From contig NZ_CP015848.1 in the NCBI RefSeq assembly GCF_002105535.1, positions 3,266,926 through 3,330,925 on the forward strand: a stretch of 64,000 nucleotides of DNA, read 5' to 3'. Both the position numbers and the translations under genes were made by a program. The notes under the pieces were generated by a model. That model had not been told where the DNA came from. It worked only from the letters and a program-made list of their open reading frames with translations, and searched no databases. Shown here piece after piece: positions 24,790-35,308 of the stretch. Every line of letters begins with the position of its first letter. Positions within the stretch are counted from its first letter, which is position 1. The DNA is from Magnetospirillum sp. ME-1 (GTDB lineage Bacteria; Pseudomonadota; Alphaproteobacteria; Rhodospirillales; Magnetospirillaceae).

Positions 24790-25725
24790 ATGACCGTTCT
24801 CGTCATTGCCGAGCACGAGGGCGGCGCTCTCAAATCCGCCACGCTGAACACCGTTACCGCCGCCACCAGGATCGGCGGCGACGTCCATGTGCTGGTCGCC
24901 GGTGCGGGCATCGGCGCGGTGGCCGAGGCCGCCGCCAAGGTGGCGGGCGTCGCCAAAGTGCTGGCCGCCGATGCCGCCCTTTACGCGCATACCCTGGCCG
25001 AGCCCCTGGCCGCCCTGGTGGTCTCCCTGGCCGGCGGTTACAGCCACATCCTGGCGCCCGCCACCACGGGGGGCAAGAACGTGGCGCCCCGCGTCGCGGC
25101 GCTCTTGGACGTGGCCCAGATCTCCGAGATCACCGCGGTAGTGTCGGCCGACACCTTCGTGCGGCCCATCTATGCCGGCAACGCCCTGGCCACCGTGCAG
25201 AGCAAGGATGCCGTCAAGGTGATCACCGTGCGCGGCACCGGCTTCGAGGCCGCCAAGGCCGAAGGCGGCTCCGCTTCGGTGGAAACCGTGGCGGCCGCCG
25301 CCGACCCGGCCCTGTCGGCTTACGTGGGCAGCCAGCTGTCCAAGTCCGAGCGCCCCGAGCTGACCTCGGCGCGCATCATCATCTCGGGCGGTCGCGGCAT
25401 GCAGTCGGGCGACAACTTCCACCTGCTGGAAGCGGTGGCCGACAAGCTGGGGGCCGCCGTGGGGGCATCCCGCGCCGCCGTGGACGCCGGCTTCGTGCCC
25501 AACGACTTCCAGGTGGGCCAGACCGGCAAGATCGTCGCCCCCGACCTCTACATCGCCGTCGGCATCTCGGGCGCCATCCAGCACCTGGCCGGCATGAAGG
25601 ATTCCAAGGTCATCGTCGCCATCAACAAGGACGAAGAGGCCCCCATCTTCCAGGTCGCCGATTACGGCCTGGTCGCGGATCTCTTCAAGGTGTTGCCCGA
25701 CCTGGCGGCCGAGCTGAACAAGTAA
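24790..25725 (+). CDS. etfA: Electron transfer flavoprotein alpha subunit
   Basis: Larger, FAD-binding subunit of the electron transfer flavoprotein. The 311 residues comprise an N-terminal Rossmann-like domain and a C-terminal FAD domain (about 190-311) with [42 protein letters not shown] (positions about 218-239) and [15 protein letters not shown]. It directly follows etfB and is probably co-translated. hbd follows 52 bases later, a common grouping for beta-oxidation or polyhydroxybutyrate metabolism. Confidence 0.97.
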   Translation: MTVLVIAEHEGGALKSATLNTVTAATRIGGDVHVLVAGAGIGAVAEAAAKVAGVAKVLAADAALYAHTLAEPLAALVVSLAGGYSHILAPATTGGKNVAPRVAALLDVAQISEITAVVSADTFVRPIYAGNALATVQSKDAVKVITVRGTGFEAAKAEGGSASVETVAAAADPALSAYVGSQLSKSERPELTSARIIISGGRGMQSGDNFHLLEAVADKLGAAVGASRAAVDAGFVPNDFQVGQTGKIVAPDLYIAVGISGAIQHLAGMKDSKVIVAINKDEEAPIFQVADYGLVADLFKVLPDLAAELNK

Positions 25726-25777
25726 TCATCCATCAATCTGCCCAACGGCAAACGCCCTACCATCCGGGAGCCTGACA

Positions 25778-26656
<879 letters not shown>

Positions 26657-26679
26657 TCCGGCGGCTTCGGTCGAAACGA

Positions 26680-26710
26680 GGGCGGGAGGCCACGGCTTCC
26701 CGCCCTTTTT
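26680..26710 (+). terminator. Rho-independent terminator after hbd
   Basis: An eight-base stem GGGCGGGA/TCCCGCCC (26680-26687 and 26698-26705) with a ten-base loop, followed by five T residues, starting 24 bases after the hbd stop. Confidence 0.88.
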
Positions 26711-26758
26711 CTTTGCCGTTGGGGAAACGCGGGGCGGCAGCCCGCCGGACGGGCGCGG

Positions 26759-26786
26759 ATCACCGGGACAAGCCCGGTGATGACGG
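26759..26786. repeat. Half-copy of the two-hairpin palindromic element
   Basis: A nine-base stem ATCACCGGG/CCCGGTGAT with loop acaag at 26759-26781, followed by GACGG. It matches one arm of the 1206-1267 element in layout and in its TGACGG end. It lies between the convergent hbd and secA genes. Confidence 0.65.
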
Positions 26787-26807
26787 CCTCACGTGGGCAG
26801 GGGGGGC

Positions 26808-29510
26808 TTATGCCGCCCCGTGGCAGTGCTTGTACTTCTTGCCCGAGCCGCAGGGGCACGGCGCGTTGCGGGGCGTCGAGGACCAGGTGGTGGAATCGTT
26901 GGGGTCCACGGCGGTGTTGCGCTGGGTGAAGGCCACCGAGGCGCCTTCGCCGCCCGAGAAGGCGGGGTCCTCGCGGGTTTCGCGGGTGCGGGTGCTGCGC
27001 TGGGGCGTCAGGGCCTGCTCGGCCTCTTCCTCGTTGGAGAAGCGCAGCTGGACATGGGCCAGGATGGAGGTGACGCGCTCGCGCAGGTCGAGCAGCATCT
27101 GCTCGAACATGTTGAAGGCTTCGCGCTTGTACTCGTTCAAGGGATCGCGCTGGGCGTAGGCGCGCAAGGAAATGCCCTGGCGCAGGTGGTCGAGCTGGAG
27201 CAGGTGCTCCTTCCACGCCTGGTCGAGGATCTGCAGCAGCATGCTCTTTTCGACCATGCGCATGGTGTCGGGGCCGTATTCCGCCGCCTTGGCCGCCGCC
27301 TTGCGGTCGGCGTGGTCGGTGATGCGGATGCGGATTTCCTGGTCGGCGATGCCTTCTTCCTTGGCCCAATCGGCGATGGGCAGGTCCAGGTTGAAGACGC
27401 GCAGCACTTCCTCGTGCAGGGCCGCCACGTCCCACTGGTCGGCATAGGCGCGTTCGGGGATGCAGCGGGCGACCATCTCGGCGATGACCTCGTGGCGGAA
27501 GGCGACGATCTCCTCAGAGACGTCGTCGGCGCTCATCAGGTCCTTGCGCTGTTCGTAGATGACCTTGCGCTGGTCGTTCATCACGTCGTCGAACTTCAGC
27601 AGGTTCTTGCGGATGTCGAAGTTGCGGGCCTCGACCTTCTGCTGGGCCTTTTCCAGGGCCTTGTTGATCCAGGGATGGACGATGGCCTCGCCGTCCTTGA
27701 GACCCAGCTTCTGCAGCATGCCGTCCATGCGCTGCGAGCCGAAGATGCGCATCAGGTCGTCTTCCAGCGACAGGAAGAACTTGCTTGCCCCCGGATCGCC
27801 CTGGCGGCCCGAGCGGCCGCGCAGCTGGTTGTCGATGCGCCGGGATTCGTGGCGCTCCGAGCCCACCACGTAGAGGCCGCCGGCCTCGCGCACCTTCTGC
27901 TTGTTGGCTTCGATCTCGGCCTTGATGCCGTCGATGCGCTTGGCGCGCTCGGCCGGGTCGGTGATTTCGGCCAGCTCCATCCTGGTGCGCATGTCCAGGT
28001 TGCCGCCCAGCTGGATGTCGGTGCCGCGGCCCGCCATGTTGGTGGCGATGGTCACGCCGCCGGGCACGCCGGCCTGGGCGACGATATAGGCTTCCTGCTC
28101 GTGGTAGCGGGCGTTCAGAACCTGGTGGGGAATCTTCTTCTTCTTCAGCATGTCCGACAGCAGCTCGGACTTCTCGATGGAGGTGGTGCCCACCAGGACC
28201 GGCTGCATGCGGCCACGGCATTCCTCGATCAGGGTGACGATGGCCTCGTACTTCTCACGCGCGGTGCGATAGACCTCGTCGTCGAAATCCTTGCGGCTGA
28301 CCGCCAGATTGGTGGGAATCTCCACCACTTCGAGATTGTAGATTTCCTGGAATTCGCCGGCCTCGGTCATGGCGGTGCCGGTCATGCCGGCCAGCTTGGG
28401 GTAGAGGCGGAAATAGTTCTGGAAGGTGATCGAGGCGAGCGTCTGGTTCTCGTTCTGGATGGTGACGCCTTCCTTGGCCTCCAGCGCCTGATGCAGGCCC
28501 TCGGAATAGCGGCGGCCTTCCATCATGCGGCCGGTGAACTCGTCGATGATGACGACCTTGTCGTTCTTGACGATGTAGTCCACGTCGCGGGTGAACAGCT
28601 TGTGGGCGCGCAGCGCCTGATTGACGTGATGGACCAGCGACACGTTGCCGATGTCGTACAGCGTGCCCTTCATCAGGTCGGCGGCGCGCAGCATCTCTTC
28701 CACGTGTTCGGTGCCGCGGTCGGTGAGCGTCACGGCGCGCACCTTCTCGTCCTTCTCGAAATCCTCGGGCACCAGGGACGGCATCAGCTTGTCCACCAGG
28801 CGGTAGAGCTCGGAATTGTCCTCGGTGGGGCCGGAGATGATCAGGGGCGTGCGCGCCTCGTCCACCAGGATCGAGTCCACTTCGTCGACGATGGCGTAGT
28901 TAAAGGGCCGCTGGACCATTTCCTCCAGGCGGAACTTCATGTTGTCGCGCAGATAGTCGAAGCCCAGCTCGTTGTTGGTGCCGTAGGTGACGTCGCAGGC
29001 ATAAGCCTGCTGGCGCTCGAGGTCGTCCAGGCCATGGGTGATGACGCCGACGGAAAGGCCGAGGAAACGGTAGATCTGGCCCATCCATTCGGAATCGCGG
29101 GCGGCCAGATAGTCGTTGACGGTGACCACGTGCACGCCCTTGGCCGACAGCGCGTTGAGGTAGACCGGCAGCGTGGCCACCAGGGTCTTGCCTTCACCGG
29201 TGCGCATCTCGGAGATGCGGCCCTGGTGCAGAACCATGCCGCCCAGCAGCTGGACGTCGAAATGGCGCTGCCCCAACGTGCGCTTGGCGGCTTCGCGGAC
29301 CGTGGCGAAGGCTTCCACCAGCAGATCGTCCAGCTGGGCGCCGTTTTCGAGGCGGGCGCGGAACTCGGCGGTCTTGGCCTGGAGCTCGTCGTCGGAAAGC
29401 TTCTCGAAGGCCGGCTCGAGGGCGTTGATGGCCTCGACATGCTTTTTCAGCGGCTTGAGAACTCGGTCGTTGGCGGTTCCGAAGATCCGCCGGGCAAGGG
29501 CGCCGAACAT
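26808..29510 (-). CDS. secA: Preprotein translocase ATPase SecA
   Basis: Motor of Sec-dependent protein export, at the membrane with SecYEG. The 900-residue protein is full length. Nucleotide-binding domain 1 carries Walker A MRTGEGKT and the DEAD-like [12 protein letters not shown]; next come the preprotein cross-linking domain, domain 2 with [10 protein letters not shown] and [11 protein letters not shown], helical scaffold and wing domains, and a C-terminal zinc-binding [17 protein letters not shown] 29510 gives the conserved start [11 protein letters not shown]; the frame continues upstream without similarity. It is a single gene, in keeping with alphaproteobacteria. Confidence 0.98.
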   Translation of the reverse strand: MFGALARRIFGTANDRVLKPLKKHVEAINALEPAFEKLSDDELQAKTAEFRARLENGAQLDDLLVEAFATVREAAKRTLGQRHFDVQLLGGMVLHQGRISEMRTGEGKTLVATLPVYLNALSAKGVHVVTVNDYLAARDSEWMGQIYRFLGLSVGVITHGLDDLERQQAYACDVTYGTNNELGFDYLRDNMKFRLEEMVQRPFNYAIVDEVDSILVDEARTPLIISGPTEDNSELYRLVDKLMPSLVPEDFEKDEKVRAVTLTDRGTEHVEEMLRAADLMKGTLYDIGNVSLVHHVNQALRAHKLFTRDVDYIVKNDKVVIIDEFTGRMMEGRRYSEGLHQALEAKEGVTIQNENQTLASITFQNYFRLYPKLAGMTGTAMTEAGEFQEIYNLEVVEIPTNLAVSRKDFDDEVYRTAREKYEAIVTLIEECRGRMQPVLVGTTSIEKSELLSDMLKKKKIPHQVLNARYHEQEAYIVAQAGVPGGVTIATNMAGRGTDIQLGGNLDMRTRMELAEITDPAERAKRIDGIKAEIEANKQKVREAGGLYVVGSERHESRRIDNQLRGRSGRQGDPGASKFFLSLEDDLMRIFGSQRMDGMLQKLGLKDGEAIVHPWINKALEKAQQKVEARNFDIRKNLLKFDDVMNDQRKVIYEQRKDLMSADDVSEEIVAFRHEVIAEMVARCIPERAYADQWDVAALHEEVLRVFNLDLPIADWAKEEGIADQEIRIRITDHADRKAAAKAAEYGPDTMRMVEKSMLLQILDQAWKEHLLQLDHLRQGISLRAYAQRDPLNEYKREAFNMFEQMLLDLRERVTSILAHVQLRFSNEEEAEQALTPQRSTRTRETREDPAFSGGEGASVAFTQRNTAVDPNDSTTWSSTPRNAPCPCGSGKKYKHCHGAA

Positions 29511-29578
29511 GAAGCTTCCCCAAGGTAAGAGAGCAGGCCCGTGGAAAGGGGCCAATCGTGACCGGCAACAGATAGAGG

Positions 29579-29610
29579 CCGGCCCGCCATCTGTCAATGT
29601 CGCGGGCCGG
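29579..29610 (-). terminator. Stem-loop between the chemoreceptor and secA
   Basis: A perfect nine-base stem CCGGCCCGC/GCGGGCCGG with a 14-base loop, 26 bases after the chemoreceptor stop on the minus strand. The sequence after it (CCTCTATCTGTTG) is only modestly T-rich, so termination may be partial. A secA promoter could lie at 29520-29575. Confidence 0.45.
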
Positions 29611-29635
29611 TTTCGAGGCGATGGAATGCCGGTTT

Positions 29636-31963
29636 TCAGGCGGCGCGGCGCAACGCCTCGGCCATTTCCTCCAGCAGGGCGAGGACCTGGCGCGAGGTGT
29701 CGTTCAGCCGGTCCACCTCGGCCATGGCGGCATCCACCTCGCCGCGGGCGTAAAGCTCCAGCGCCCGCTTGCCGTGGGCATGGACCGCCTGGTGCGGCTC
29801 CTGCAGGCGGGCATAGGCGGGCAGGCGGGTCAGCCGCTCGTCCTTCAGGCCGTCGTACCACTTGCCCAGGCGGCAGGTATGGTGGTCGGCCAGCTTGTCG
29901 GGCGTCAGCTCGTTGCGGCCCATGATGCGGTCGATGATGGAGCGCTTGAAGCGGATATGGTCGTTCTTGGCCACCTGCAGCAGGGATTCGGCGGTGCCCA
30001 GCTTGGCGAAATCCTCGGCGCGGCGGTCCAGCACGCCCGCCGCCTCGGTCATGGCGCCCAGCACCTGGGCGATTTCGCCGAGATTGTGTTCGGCCAGATT
30101 GGCGATCTCGCCGGTGGCGGACGAGACCTCGGCGGCGGCGGCGTTCTGCTGGCTGAGAATGCCGGCGATGTCGTGCATGCGCCGGGTCACCCCGTCGATG
30201 CGCCCGGCGATGGCTTCCAGCCCGCCGGTCACCTGGCCCACGGCGGTCATGCCCTCGTGGGCGGCGCCGCGCGAGCGTTCCATGGAGGCGCGGGCGCCGT
30301 CCATGTCGGCGACCAGCGCCTCGATGCGCGAACGGATGTCGATGGTGGCCTTGGCGGTCTGGTTGGCCAGGGTCTTGACCTCGCCCGCCACGACAGCAAA
30401 GCCTTTTCCGGCCTCGCCCGCCCTGGCGGCCTCGATGGTGGCGTTCAAGGCCAGCAGGTTGGTCTGGCCGGCGATGTCCTCGATCTGGTTGGTGATGGCG
30501 GCGATCTGGTCCGAGGCGCCGGACAGGGCCTCGATCTTGGCGCCCACGTCGGACACCGCCTGCAGCAGCCCGTCCATGGCCTGGCGGGCGGTGGCGGTGG
30601 CGGCGACGCCGTCCTGGGCGGCGGCTTCGGCGTCCGAGGCCTCGCCGGCGGCGATTTCCGAGGATTGGGCGATGGTGTTGACCGAGGCCACCAGTTGCTC
30701 GATGGCGCTGGCGATGGACTGGCTCTGCTCGGAGGCGCGGCGGACCGAACCGGACATGCGGGCCAGCACCACGCCGGCCTCGTTGCTCTGCATGGCGGCC
30801 TCGACGATGCCTTCCAACTGCAGCTGCATGCCGTCCTGAAGGGATTTCTGCCCCTGTTCCAGCTCGGCCAGGCTTTTCTGCTGGGCGGCTTCCAGTTCGG
30901 CGGTGCGTTCCACTTCCCGCTGCACCACGTGGACGGCGCGGGCCATGTGGCCGATCTCGTCGTTGCGCTCCTGGCCGGGAATGGTCACCGAGAAATCGCG
31001 CCGGGCGATGCGGTCCATGGCGGCGCTCATGGCCAGCACCGGCCCGGTGATGGAACGGCTGAGCACGATGCCCAGGATCACCGCCACCACCACGGCGCCC
31101 AGGATCAGGCCGGTCATGGTGCGGCGCGCTTCCGCCAGCTGGGCGGCGTAATGGGAGGCGTCCATGGCGATCTCGGCCACGCCCAAGGGCTTGCCGCCGT
31201 AATCCTTGACGGCGCGGCCCAGGACGGCGACGCGGCCGCCCTTGTCGGTCTCCACGGCCTTGATCACGTCCCGGCCGCCCAGGGCGGCGGCGATCTCGGC
31301 GGGCGAGAGCGCGGAAGTGGCGATAGTGCCGGCGAAGATCTTGAAGTCGTCCTTGGCCTTGACGTGCAGCGCCACGTCGACGCCGAACGCCTTCTTGAAC
31401 TCGGCGAAGAAGGGCTGGCCGAAGGACAGGCCGAACTCCACCGATCCCACGTGGCGGCCCTCGTCGAACAGCGGCATCAGCCCGCGCACGCCCAGTCCGG
31501 CCACGCCGTATTCCAGGCCATGGGTGGGCTTCTGCGTGGCGTTGGTCTCCACCACCGTCTGGCGTATGGCCGACAGGTCGTCGCCGAACTTGGCCGGCGC
31601 GTGGACGCGCAGGAACGAGGTGGCGGGCGGGGTGTGGAACTGGAACTGCTCGATGCCGAAGGGCTGGGCGATGGCCTTGAAGGTGGGGATCATCTGGGCG
31701 GCCAGGGCGTCACGGCTGCCGGTGGCGACCAGATGGGGGACGCCGGGCAGGTTGGCCACCAGGGCGGCCATGGCCTGCGCCTGATCGGCCGAGCCGCCGA
31801 TGGAATCGGCCAGTTGCTCGAAGCGGCCCATCAGTTCCCGCTGCTCGGCCTGCTCGATCAGGGATACCGCATGGTTGTTGCTGAACCAACCCAAAGTGGC
31901 GGCGGTGCCCACCGACATGGCGACCAGGGCTGCGCCGAAACGCGCGGCAATTCCAAAGGCCAT
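29636..31963 (-). CDS. Methyl-accepting chemotaxis protein with C-terminal CZB domain
   Basis: A 775-residue chemoreceptor. Segments in order: transmembrane helix (about 8-26), a periplasmic sensor of roughly 250 residues resembling a Cache-type domain, transmembrane helix (about 283-302), HAMP (about 303-355), a methyl-accepting signalling domain with the hairpin-tip sequence [20 protein letters not shown], and a C-terminal chemoreceptor zinc-binding (CZB) domain. Likely zinc ligands are in [19 protein letters not shown] and [12 protein letters not shown] receptors in other bacteria sense zinc or hypochlorous acid; the ligand here is not known. ATG 31963 follows AAGGAA. It stands alone beside secA. 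Confidence 0.92.
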   Translation of the reverse strand: MAFGIAARFGAALVAMSVGTAATLGWFSNNHAVSLIEQAEQRELMGRFEQLADSIGGSADQAQAMAALVANLPGVPHLVATGSRDALAAQMIPTFKAIAQPFGIEQFQFHTPPATSFLRVHAPAKFGDDLSAIRQTVVETNATQKPTHGLEYGVAGLGVRGLMPLFDEGRHVGSVEFGLSFGQPFFAEFKKAFGVDVALHVKAKDDFKIFAGTIATSALSPAEIAAALGGRDVIKAVETDKGGRVAVLGRAVKDYGGKPLGVAEIAMDASHYAAQLAEARRTMTGLILGAVVVAVILGIVLSRSITGPVLAMSAAMDRIARRDFSVTIPGQERNDEIGHMARAVHVVQREVERTAELEAAQQKSLAELEQGQKSLQDGMQLQLEGIVEAAMQSNEAGVVLARMSGSVRRASEQSQSIASAIEQLVASVNTIAQSSEIAAGEASDAEAAAQDGVAATATARQAMDGLLQAVSDVGAKIEALSGASDQIAAITNQIEDIAGQTNLLALNATIEAARAGEAGKGFAVVAGEVKTLANQTAKATIDIRSRIEALVADMDGARASMERSRGAAHEGMTAVGQVTGGLEAIAGRIDGVTRRMHDIAGILSQQNAAAAEVSSATGEIANLAEHNLGEIAQVLGAMTEAAGVLDRRAEDFAKLGTAESLLQVAKNDHIRFKRSIIDRIMGRNELTPDKLADHHTCRLGKWYDGLKDERLTRLPAYARLQEPHQAVHAHGKRALELYARGEVDAAMAEVDRLNDTSRQVLALLEEMAEALRRAA

Positions 31964-32213
31964 GGGCTATTCGTTCCTTCCCCTGAAATGTTGCGCCGGT
32001 TCAATGCCCGGGCTCGGCCGTTCCGGGGGGAGGCGGTTCATCGGCCCCGCACGCCGGGAACGCATGGATGTAAAATAAATCCCCCATAAGAGGAGAACAT
32101 TATTTAATCCAAATGTCTTAATATTAGCAACCGGTGATTTGGTCTGACCATTTTCGACCAACCGGAGCTTGGGGCGCGGACAAGCCTGGGTTATAAGAGC
32201 CCCACTCCCCCAA
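31964..32213. other. Promoter-bearing gap with an AT-rich island
   Basis: Between the leftward chemoreceptor and tRNA-Leu(TAA). Positions 32068-32150 are strikingly AT-rich (AAATAAAT, ATTATTTAAT, CTTAATATTAG) compared with the rest of the window, suggesting promoters in both directions or a protein-binding region. No coding frame is seen. Confidence 0.55.
32169..32197 (+). promoter_or_regulatory. Sigma-70-like promoter of tRNA-Leu(TAA)
   Basis: TTGGGG (32169-32174), a 17-base spacer and TATAAG (32192-32197), placing initiation about ten bases before the mature tRNA. The -10 matches five of six consensus positions; the -35 is weaker. Confidence 0.5.
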
Positions 32214-32298
32214 GGCCCCTTGGCGGAACTGGTAGACGCAAGCGACTTAAAATCGCTCGCCTTCGGGCGTGCCGGTTCGATTCCGGCAGGGGCCACCA
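32214..32298 (+). tRNA. tRNA-Leu (anticodon TAA)
   Basis: An 85-base class II tRNA with an encoded CCA. Acceptor GGCCCCT pairs with AGGGGCC. The anticodon loop CTTAAAA, between AGCGA and TCGCT, gives anticodon TAA for UUA codons. The variable arm CTCGCCTTCGGGCGT is long, and the T arm has GTTCGATTC. Confidence 0.96.
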
Positions 32299-32354
32299 AA
32301 GCATGGGACTCGGCCGGGAAATTGGGCTTCGCGGCGATGGAAGAGGGACCGGGA

Positions 32355-32585
32355 ATGACTGACGAGGCCTGGGACGACGAAGTGAGCCGGCGTCTTGTCG
32401 CCCTCGAAAGCCGGCTTTCCCACCATGAGGTCATGGCAGAGGAATTGTCCGAGGTCGCGGCGCGGCAGGGCCGCGTCATCGACGATCTTGCGGCCGAGAT
32501 TCGTCGCCTGCGCGCTCGTCTTGCCGCGGCGGAGGCCGGGTATGCGCCTTCGCAGCAGGATGAGAAGCCGCCGCCGCATTATTAA
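32355..32585 (+). CDS. slyX: SlyX family protein
   Basis: A 76-residue coiled-coil protein of the SlyX family, whose function is unknown. The heptad pattern is clear in RRLVALESRLSHHEVMAEEL and VIDDLAAEIRRLRARLAA, and the C-terminal proline-rich end PPPHY is the family's usual PPHY signature. ATG 32355 follows AGAGGGACCGG. It starts 57 bases after the tRNA and the next small gene follows closely. Confidence 0.9.
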   Translation: MTDEAWDDEVSRRLVALESRLSHHEVMAEELSEVAARQGRVIDDLAAEIRRLRARLAAAEAGYAPSQQDEKPPPHY

Positions 32586-32602
32586 CGTCAGGGGGGATGC
32601 CG

Positions 32603-32824
32603 ATGATCGGGAACGACGGGAAGCCGGTGACGCGCGATCAGATCCGCGCCGCCATCGCCACATACAATTCCGGTAATCGCGGTTCCAGGGAATTCGCGGC
32701 CATTCCCCGCGCCCTGGTCACCATCCTTGACAATCTTGCGGTGGGCAAGACCGCTTACGTCAAGGGCGGCGACGGACAGCTTCAGATCACGCGCCGGAAA
32801 GATAAATCCATCGCCGCGGCCTAA
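32603..32824 (+). CDS. 73-residue hypothetical protein
   Basis: Not recognised. The product is small and basic, with an N-terminal helix RDQIRAAIATYNSG and a C-terminal strand-rich part (AYVKGGDGQLQITRRKDKS). It could be a small nucleic-acid- or protein-binding factor, but nothing specific is visible. ATG 32603 has GGGGGG at a suitable seven-base distance; ATG 32597 is too close. It starts 17 bases after slyX and probably shares its transcript. The next gene converges on it. Confidence 0.55.
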   Translation: MIGNDGKPVTRDQIRAAIATYNSGNRGSREFAAIPRALVTILDNLAVGKTAYVKGGDGQLQITRRKDKSIAAA

Positions 32825-32827
32825 GAC

Positions 32828-33544
32828 TCAGCCTGCGGCCCGCTCCAGCCAGGCGGCCAGGTCGTCGGTGATGTGGTGGACGTGGGAGAGGTCGCCCGAA
32901 TCCTGGCCCAGCACCTCGGTGTCGGGGTGGCCGTCCTCCCTGACCCACAGGGTGGTCATGCCGATGGCGGCGGCGGGACGCAGGTTGCGGTGGATGTCCT
33001 CGACCATCAGCGCCGCGGCCGGGTCGACGGCGTGGCGGTCGATCATCAACTGGTAGCATTCGGGCTGGGGCTTGGGGATGAAGCGCGCCGCCCTGATGTC
33101 GAAGATGCCCTCGAAATGCCGCGTCAGCCCCAGCCGGGCCAGCACGTTCTCGGCATGGCGCTCCGAGCCGTTGGTGAAGATCAACTTGCGCCCCGCCAGC
33201 CCGGCCAGGGCGGCGTCGAGGCGGGGCGCCGCGTCCAGCACCGTGCAGTCGATGTCGTGGACGAAGGCCAGGAACGCCTCGGGCTCGATCTTGTGCATCA
33301 GCATCAGCCCGCGCAGGGTGGTGCCGAATTCGCGATAATAGCGTTTCTGCAGCGCGAAGGCCTCGTCCAGCGACAGGTGCAGGCGGTCGGCGATGAAGCG
33401 GCGCATGCGCACGTCGATCTGGGGGAACAGGCTGGACGACGCCGGATAGAGCGTGTTGTCCAGGTCGAAGACCCAGGTCTCGATGCGCGACAGATCGGGA
33501 AAGTCCTTGTCCATGGGCAAGACGTAGCGCGCTCCGGCCTCCAA
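32828..33544 (-). CDS. HAD-family pyrimidine 5'-nucleotidase
   Basis: A 238-residue HAD phosphatase of the Sdt1/PynA-like pyrimidine 5'-nucleotidase type. Motif I is VFDLDNTLYPASS, with nucleophile and acid aspartates; motif II is IFTNGSERH; the motif III lysine is in FIPKPQPECY, and motif IV MVEDIHRNL. The helical cap (about 40-105) has RRFIADRLHLSLDEA. The start is uncertain: TTG 33544 with GGGGGA nine bases before it, or ATG 33514 without a good site. It is divergent from the diguanylate cyclase gene. Confidence 0.85.
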   Translation of the reverse strand: MEAGARYVLPMDKDFPDLSRIETWVFDLDNTLYPASSSLFPQIDVRMRRFIADRLHLSLDEAFALQKRYYREFGTTLRGLMLMHKIEPEAFLAFVHDIDCTVLDAAPRLDAALAGLAGRKLIFTNGSERHAENVLARLGLTRHFEGIFDIRAARFIPKPQPECYQLMIDRHAVDPAAALMVEDIHRNLRPAAAIGMTTLWVREDGHPDTEVLGQDSGDLSHVHHITDDLAAWLERAAG

Positions 33545-33592
33545 GGCAAGCCATCCCCCTTTAGGGGATCGTTAAGTGCACATACCTATGTT

Positions 33593-33626
33593 AAGGAGGA
33601 TGGGCGGCAAGATGAGTTGGAATTAG
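33593..33626 (+). promoter_or_regulatory. Shine-Dalgarno feeding a four-codon leader ORF
   Basis: A consensus AAGGAGG (33593-33599) is followed by ATG 33612, AGT, TGG, AAT and stop TAG at 33624-33626, encoding MSWN. An in-frame ATG at 33600 overlaps the ribosome-binding site. The stop lies five bases before the putative ATG 33632 of the diguanylate cyclase, which lacks its own site. This fits translational coupling or reinitiation. Confidence 0.4.
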
Positions 33627-33631
33627 ATCGT

Positions 33632-35308
33632 ATGAGCGCAACAGGAGAAGTGCCGAAAGGAATGTCCCCGCAACGGGGGCGCTCCGGCGTGGTCCTGGGG
33701 GCGGATGGGCTGAATGCTCTTCCCGGTCCCGCGGTGCTGCTCGATCGCGAAGGCGGCATCATTGCCGCCAACGGCCGGGGCGAGGCCCTGGCCCAGGTGG
33801 TGGCCCAGGATCGCCTCGGCTGCCTGTCGGCCCTGCTGGCCCAGCCCGGCGCCACCTCGGTGGAGAGCCTGCCGCTGGCCACCGGCGGCACCCTGATCCT
33901 CGATCTGGTCTCCATTCCCGCCGAGGGCGGCCAGACCATCCTGTTCGGCCGCGACGTGACGCTGGAGCGCAACCTGCGGGCCGCGCTGGTGGAATCGCGT
34001 CAGCGTTACAAGGACCTGGTGGAGATTTCCAGCGACTTCGCCTGGGAGACCGGGGCCGATGGCCGCTTCGTCTTCGTCAGCCCCAAGGGGGCGCTGGGCT
34101 TCGCCGCCGACGAGCTGGTGGGGCGCCGTCCCGCCGAATTCGTGCTGCAGGAAGAGGAATCCCACGGCCCCGGACCGTTCGATGCGGTCGCGCCGGTCGA
34201 GGATATCGAGGTGTGGATGCGCCAAAGCGACGGCCAGCCGCTCTGCCTGCTGGCGTCGTCCACCCCCATCCGCGGCGACGGCGGCGAATGGCGCGGCGCG
34301 CGCGGGGTGTGCCGCGACGTGACCCAGGAACGGCTGCGCGACGCGGCGCTGAGCCGCGCCAACAACCGCGAGCGGCTGCTCAGCTACATCGTGCGCACCA
34401 TCAGGGACGAGGTGGACCCCGCCGACATGCTGAAGGCGGCGGCCGAGGCCACCGCCCGCGCGCTGGGCGCCACCGGCTGCCAGATCTTCCGCATCCAGTC
34501 CGACGATTCCGATTTCGCCCTGTCGGCCGATTACGGCCAGTTCGGTGACGCCAAGCCGGTGCTCGACACCTTCGAATCCACCGATCACTACGATTCCGAC
34601 CTGGGCGAGTGGCGGGTGCTGGCCAGCGTGTGCCGCTACCGCCATTCCATCAACGGCGCGGTGCTGCTGTGGCGGCAGATGAGCCGCGCCGCCTGGAGCG
34701 ACGACGACCGCCTGCTGATCGACGACGTGGCCAATCAGGTGGGGCTGGCCTCCGAGCAGATCACCAACCACGAGCGCATGGTCAAGCTGTCGCGCACCGA
34801 CGGGCTGACCGGCCTGTTCAACCGCCGCGCCTTCTTCGAGGAGATCGCCCGGCGCTTCCACCGCCTCCAGCGCGAGGGACGGCCCGCCGCGCTGATCTAC
34901 GTGGACCTGGACAATTTCAAGGCGGTCAACGACATCCACGGCCACCAGACCGGCGACGAGGCGCTGCTGGCGGTGCGCGACATGATGTTGCAGCACACCC
35001 GGCCCATCGATCTGGTGGCGCGCCTGGGCGGCGACGAATTCGCCATCTGGCTGGAAGCCGCCGAGGAGCGCATCGCCATCAAGCGCTGCGAGGATCTGCT
35101 GGAGGCGGCCAAGGAGCTGGACCGCTTCTCGGGCGGGCCGGACAAGCCGCTGGGCTGCTCGCTGGGCGTGGCGGTGCATGCCGGCGGCGAGGCGGAAACC
35201 ATCGAGGAATTGATCGCGCGGGCCGACAAGGCCATGTATCAGGTCAAGCGTACCGGCAAGGGCGCGTGGCACATCGCGCCGCCCGCCGGCGGTAAGGAGG
35301 ATGCGTGA
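33632..35308 (+). CDS. PAS-GAF diguanylate cyclase
   Basis: Makes cyclic di-GMP from two GTP. The 558 residues hold two PAS-like domains (about 25-110 and 120-235), a GAF-like domain (about 250-380) and a GGDEF domain (about 385-545). The catalytic motif RLGGDEFAIW is intact at 466-470, with an RxxD inhibitory site at 457-460 (RPID), so product inhibition is expected. No EAL domain or membrane segment is present, so it is cytoplasmic. The start is uncertain: ATG 33632 follows a mini-ORF; ATG 33662 is possible. Its stop overlaps the start of the DUF2336 gene. Confidence 0.9.
   Translation: MSATGEVPKGMSPQRGRSGVVLGADGLNALPGPAVLLDREGGIIAANGRGEALAQVVAQDRLGCLSALLAQPGATSVESLPLATGGTLILDLVSIPAEGGQTILFGRDVTLERNLRAALVESRQRYKDLVEISSDFAWETGADGRFVFVSPKGALGFAADELVGRRPAEFVLQEEESHGPGPFDAVAPVEDIEVWMRQSDGQPLCLLASSTPIRGDGGEWRGARGVCRDVTQERLRDAALSRANNRERLLSYIVRTIRDEVDPADMLKAAAEATARALGATGCQIFRIQSDDSDFALSADYGQFGDAKPVLDTFESTDHYDSDLGEWRVLASVCRYRHSINGAVLLWRQMSRAAWSDDDRLLIDDVANQVGLASEQITNHERMVKLSRTDGLTGLFNRRAFFEEIARRFHRLQREGRPAALIYVDLDNFKAVNDIHGHQTGDEALLAVRDMMLQHTRPIDLVARLGGDEFAIWLEAAEERIAIKRCEDLLEAAKELDRFSGGPDKPLGCSLGVAVHAGGEAETIEELIARADKAMYQVKRTGKGAWHIAPPAGGKEDA

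Noticed and set aside
26793-29528. Very long open frame on the plus strand opposite secA (over 900 codons)
   Set aside because: It is the antisense shadow of secA in GC-rich DNA; composition is Gly/His/Gln/Val-rich low complexity with no known motif.
29597-32089. Long plus-strand open frame opposite the chemoreceptor gene
   Set aside because: Antisense shadow with Gly/His-rich low-complexity translation; the chemoreceptor on the minus strand has complete domains.
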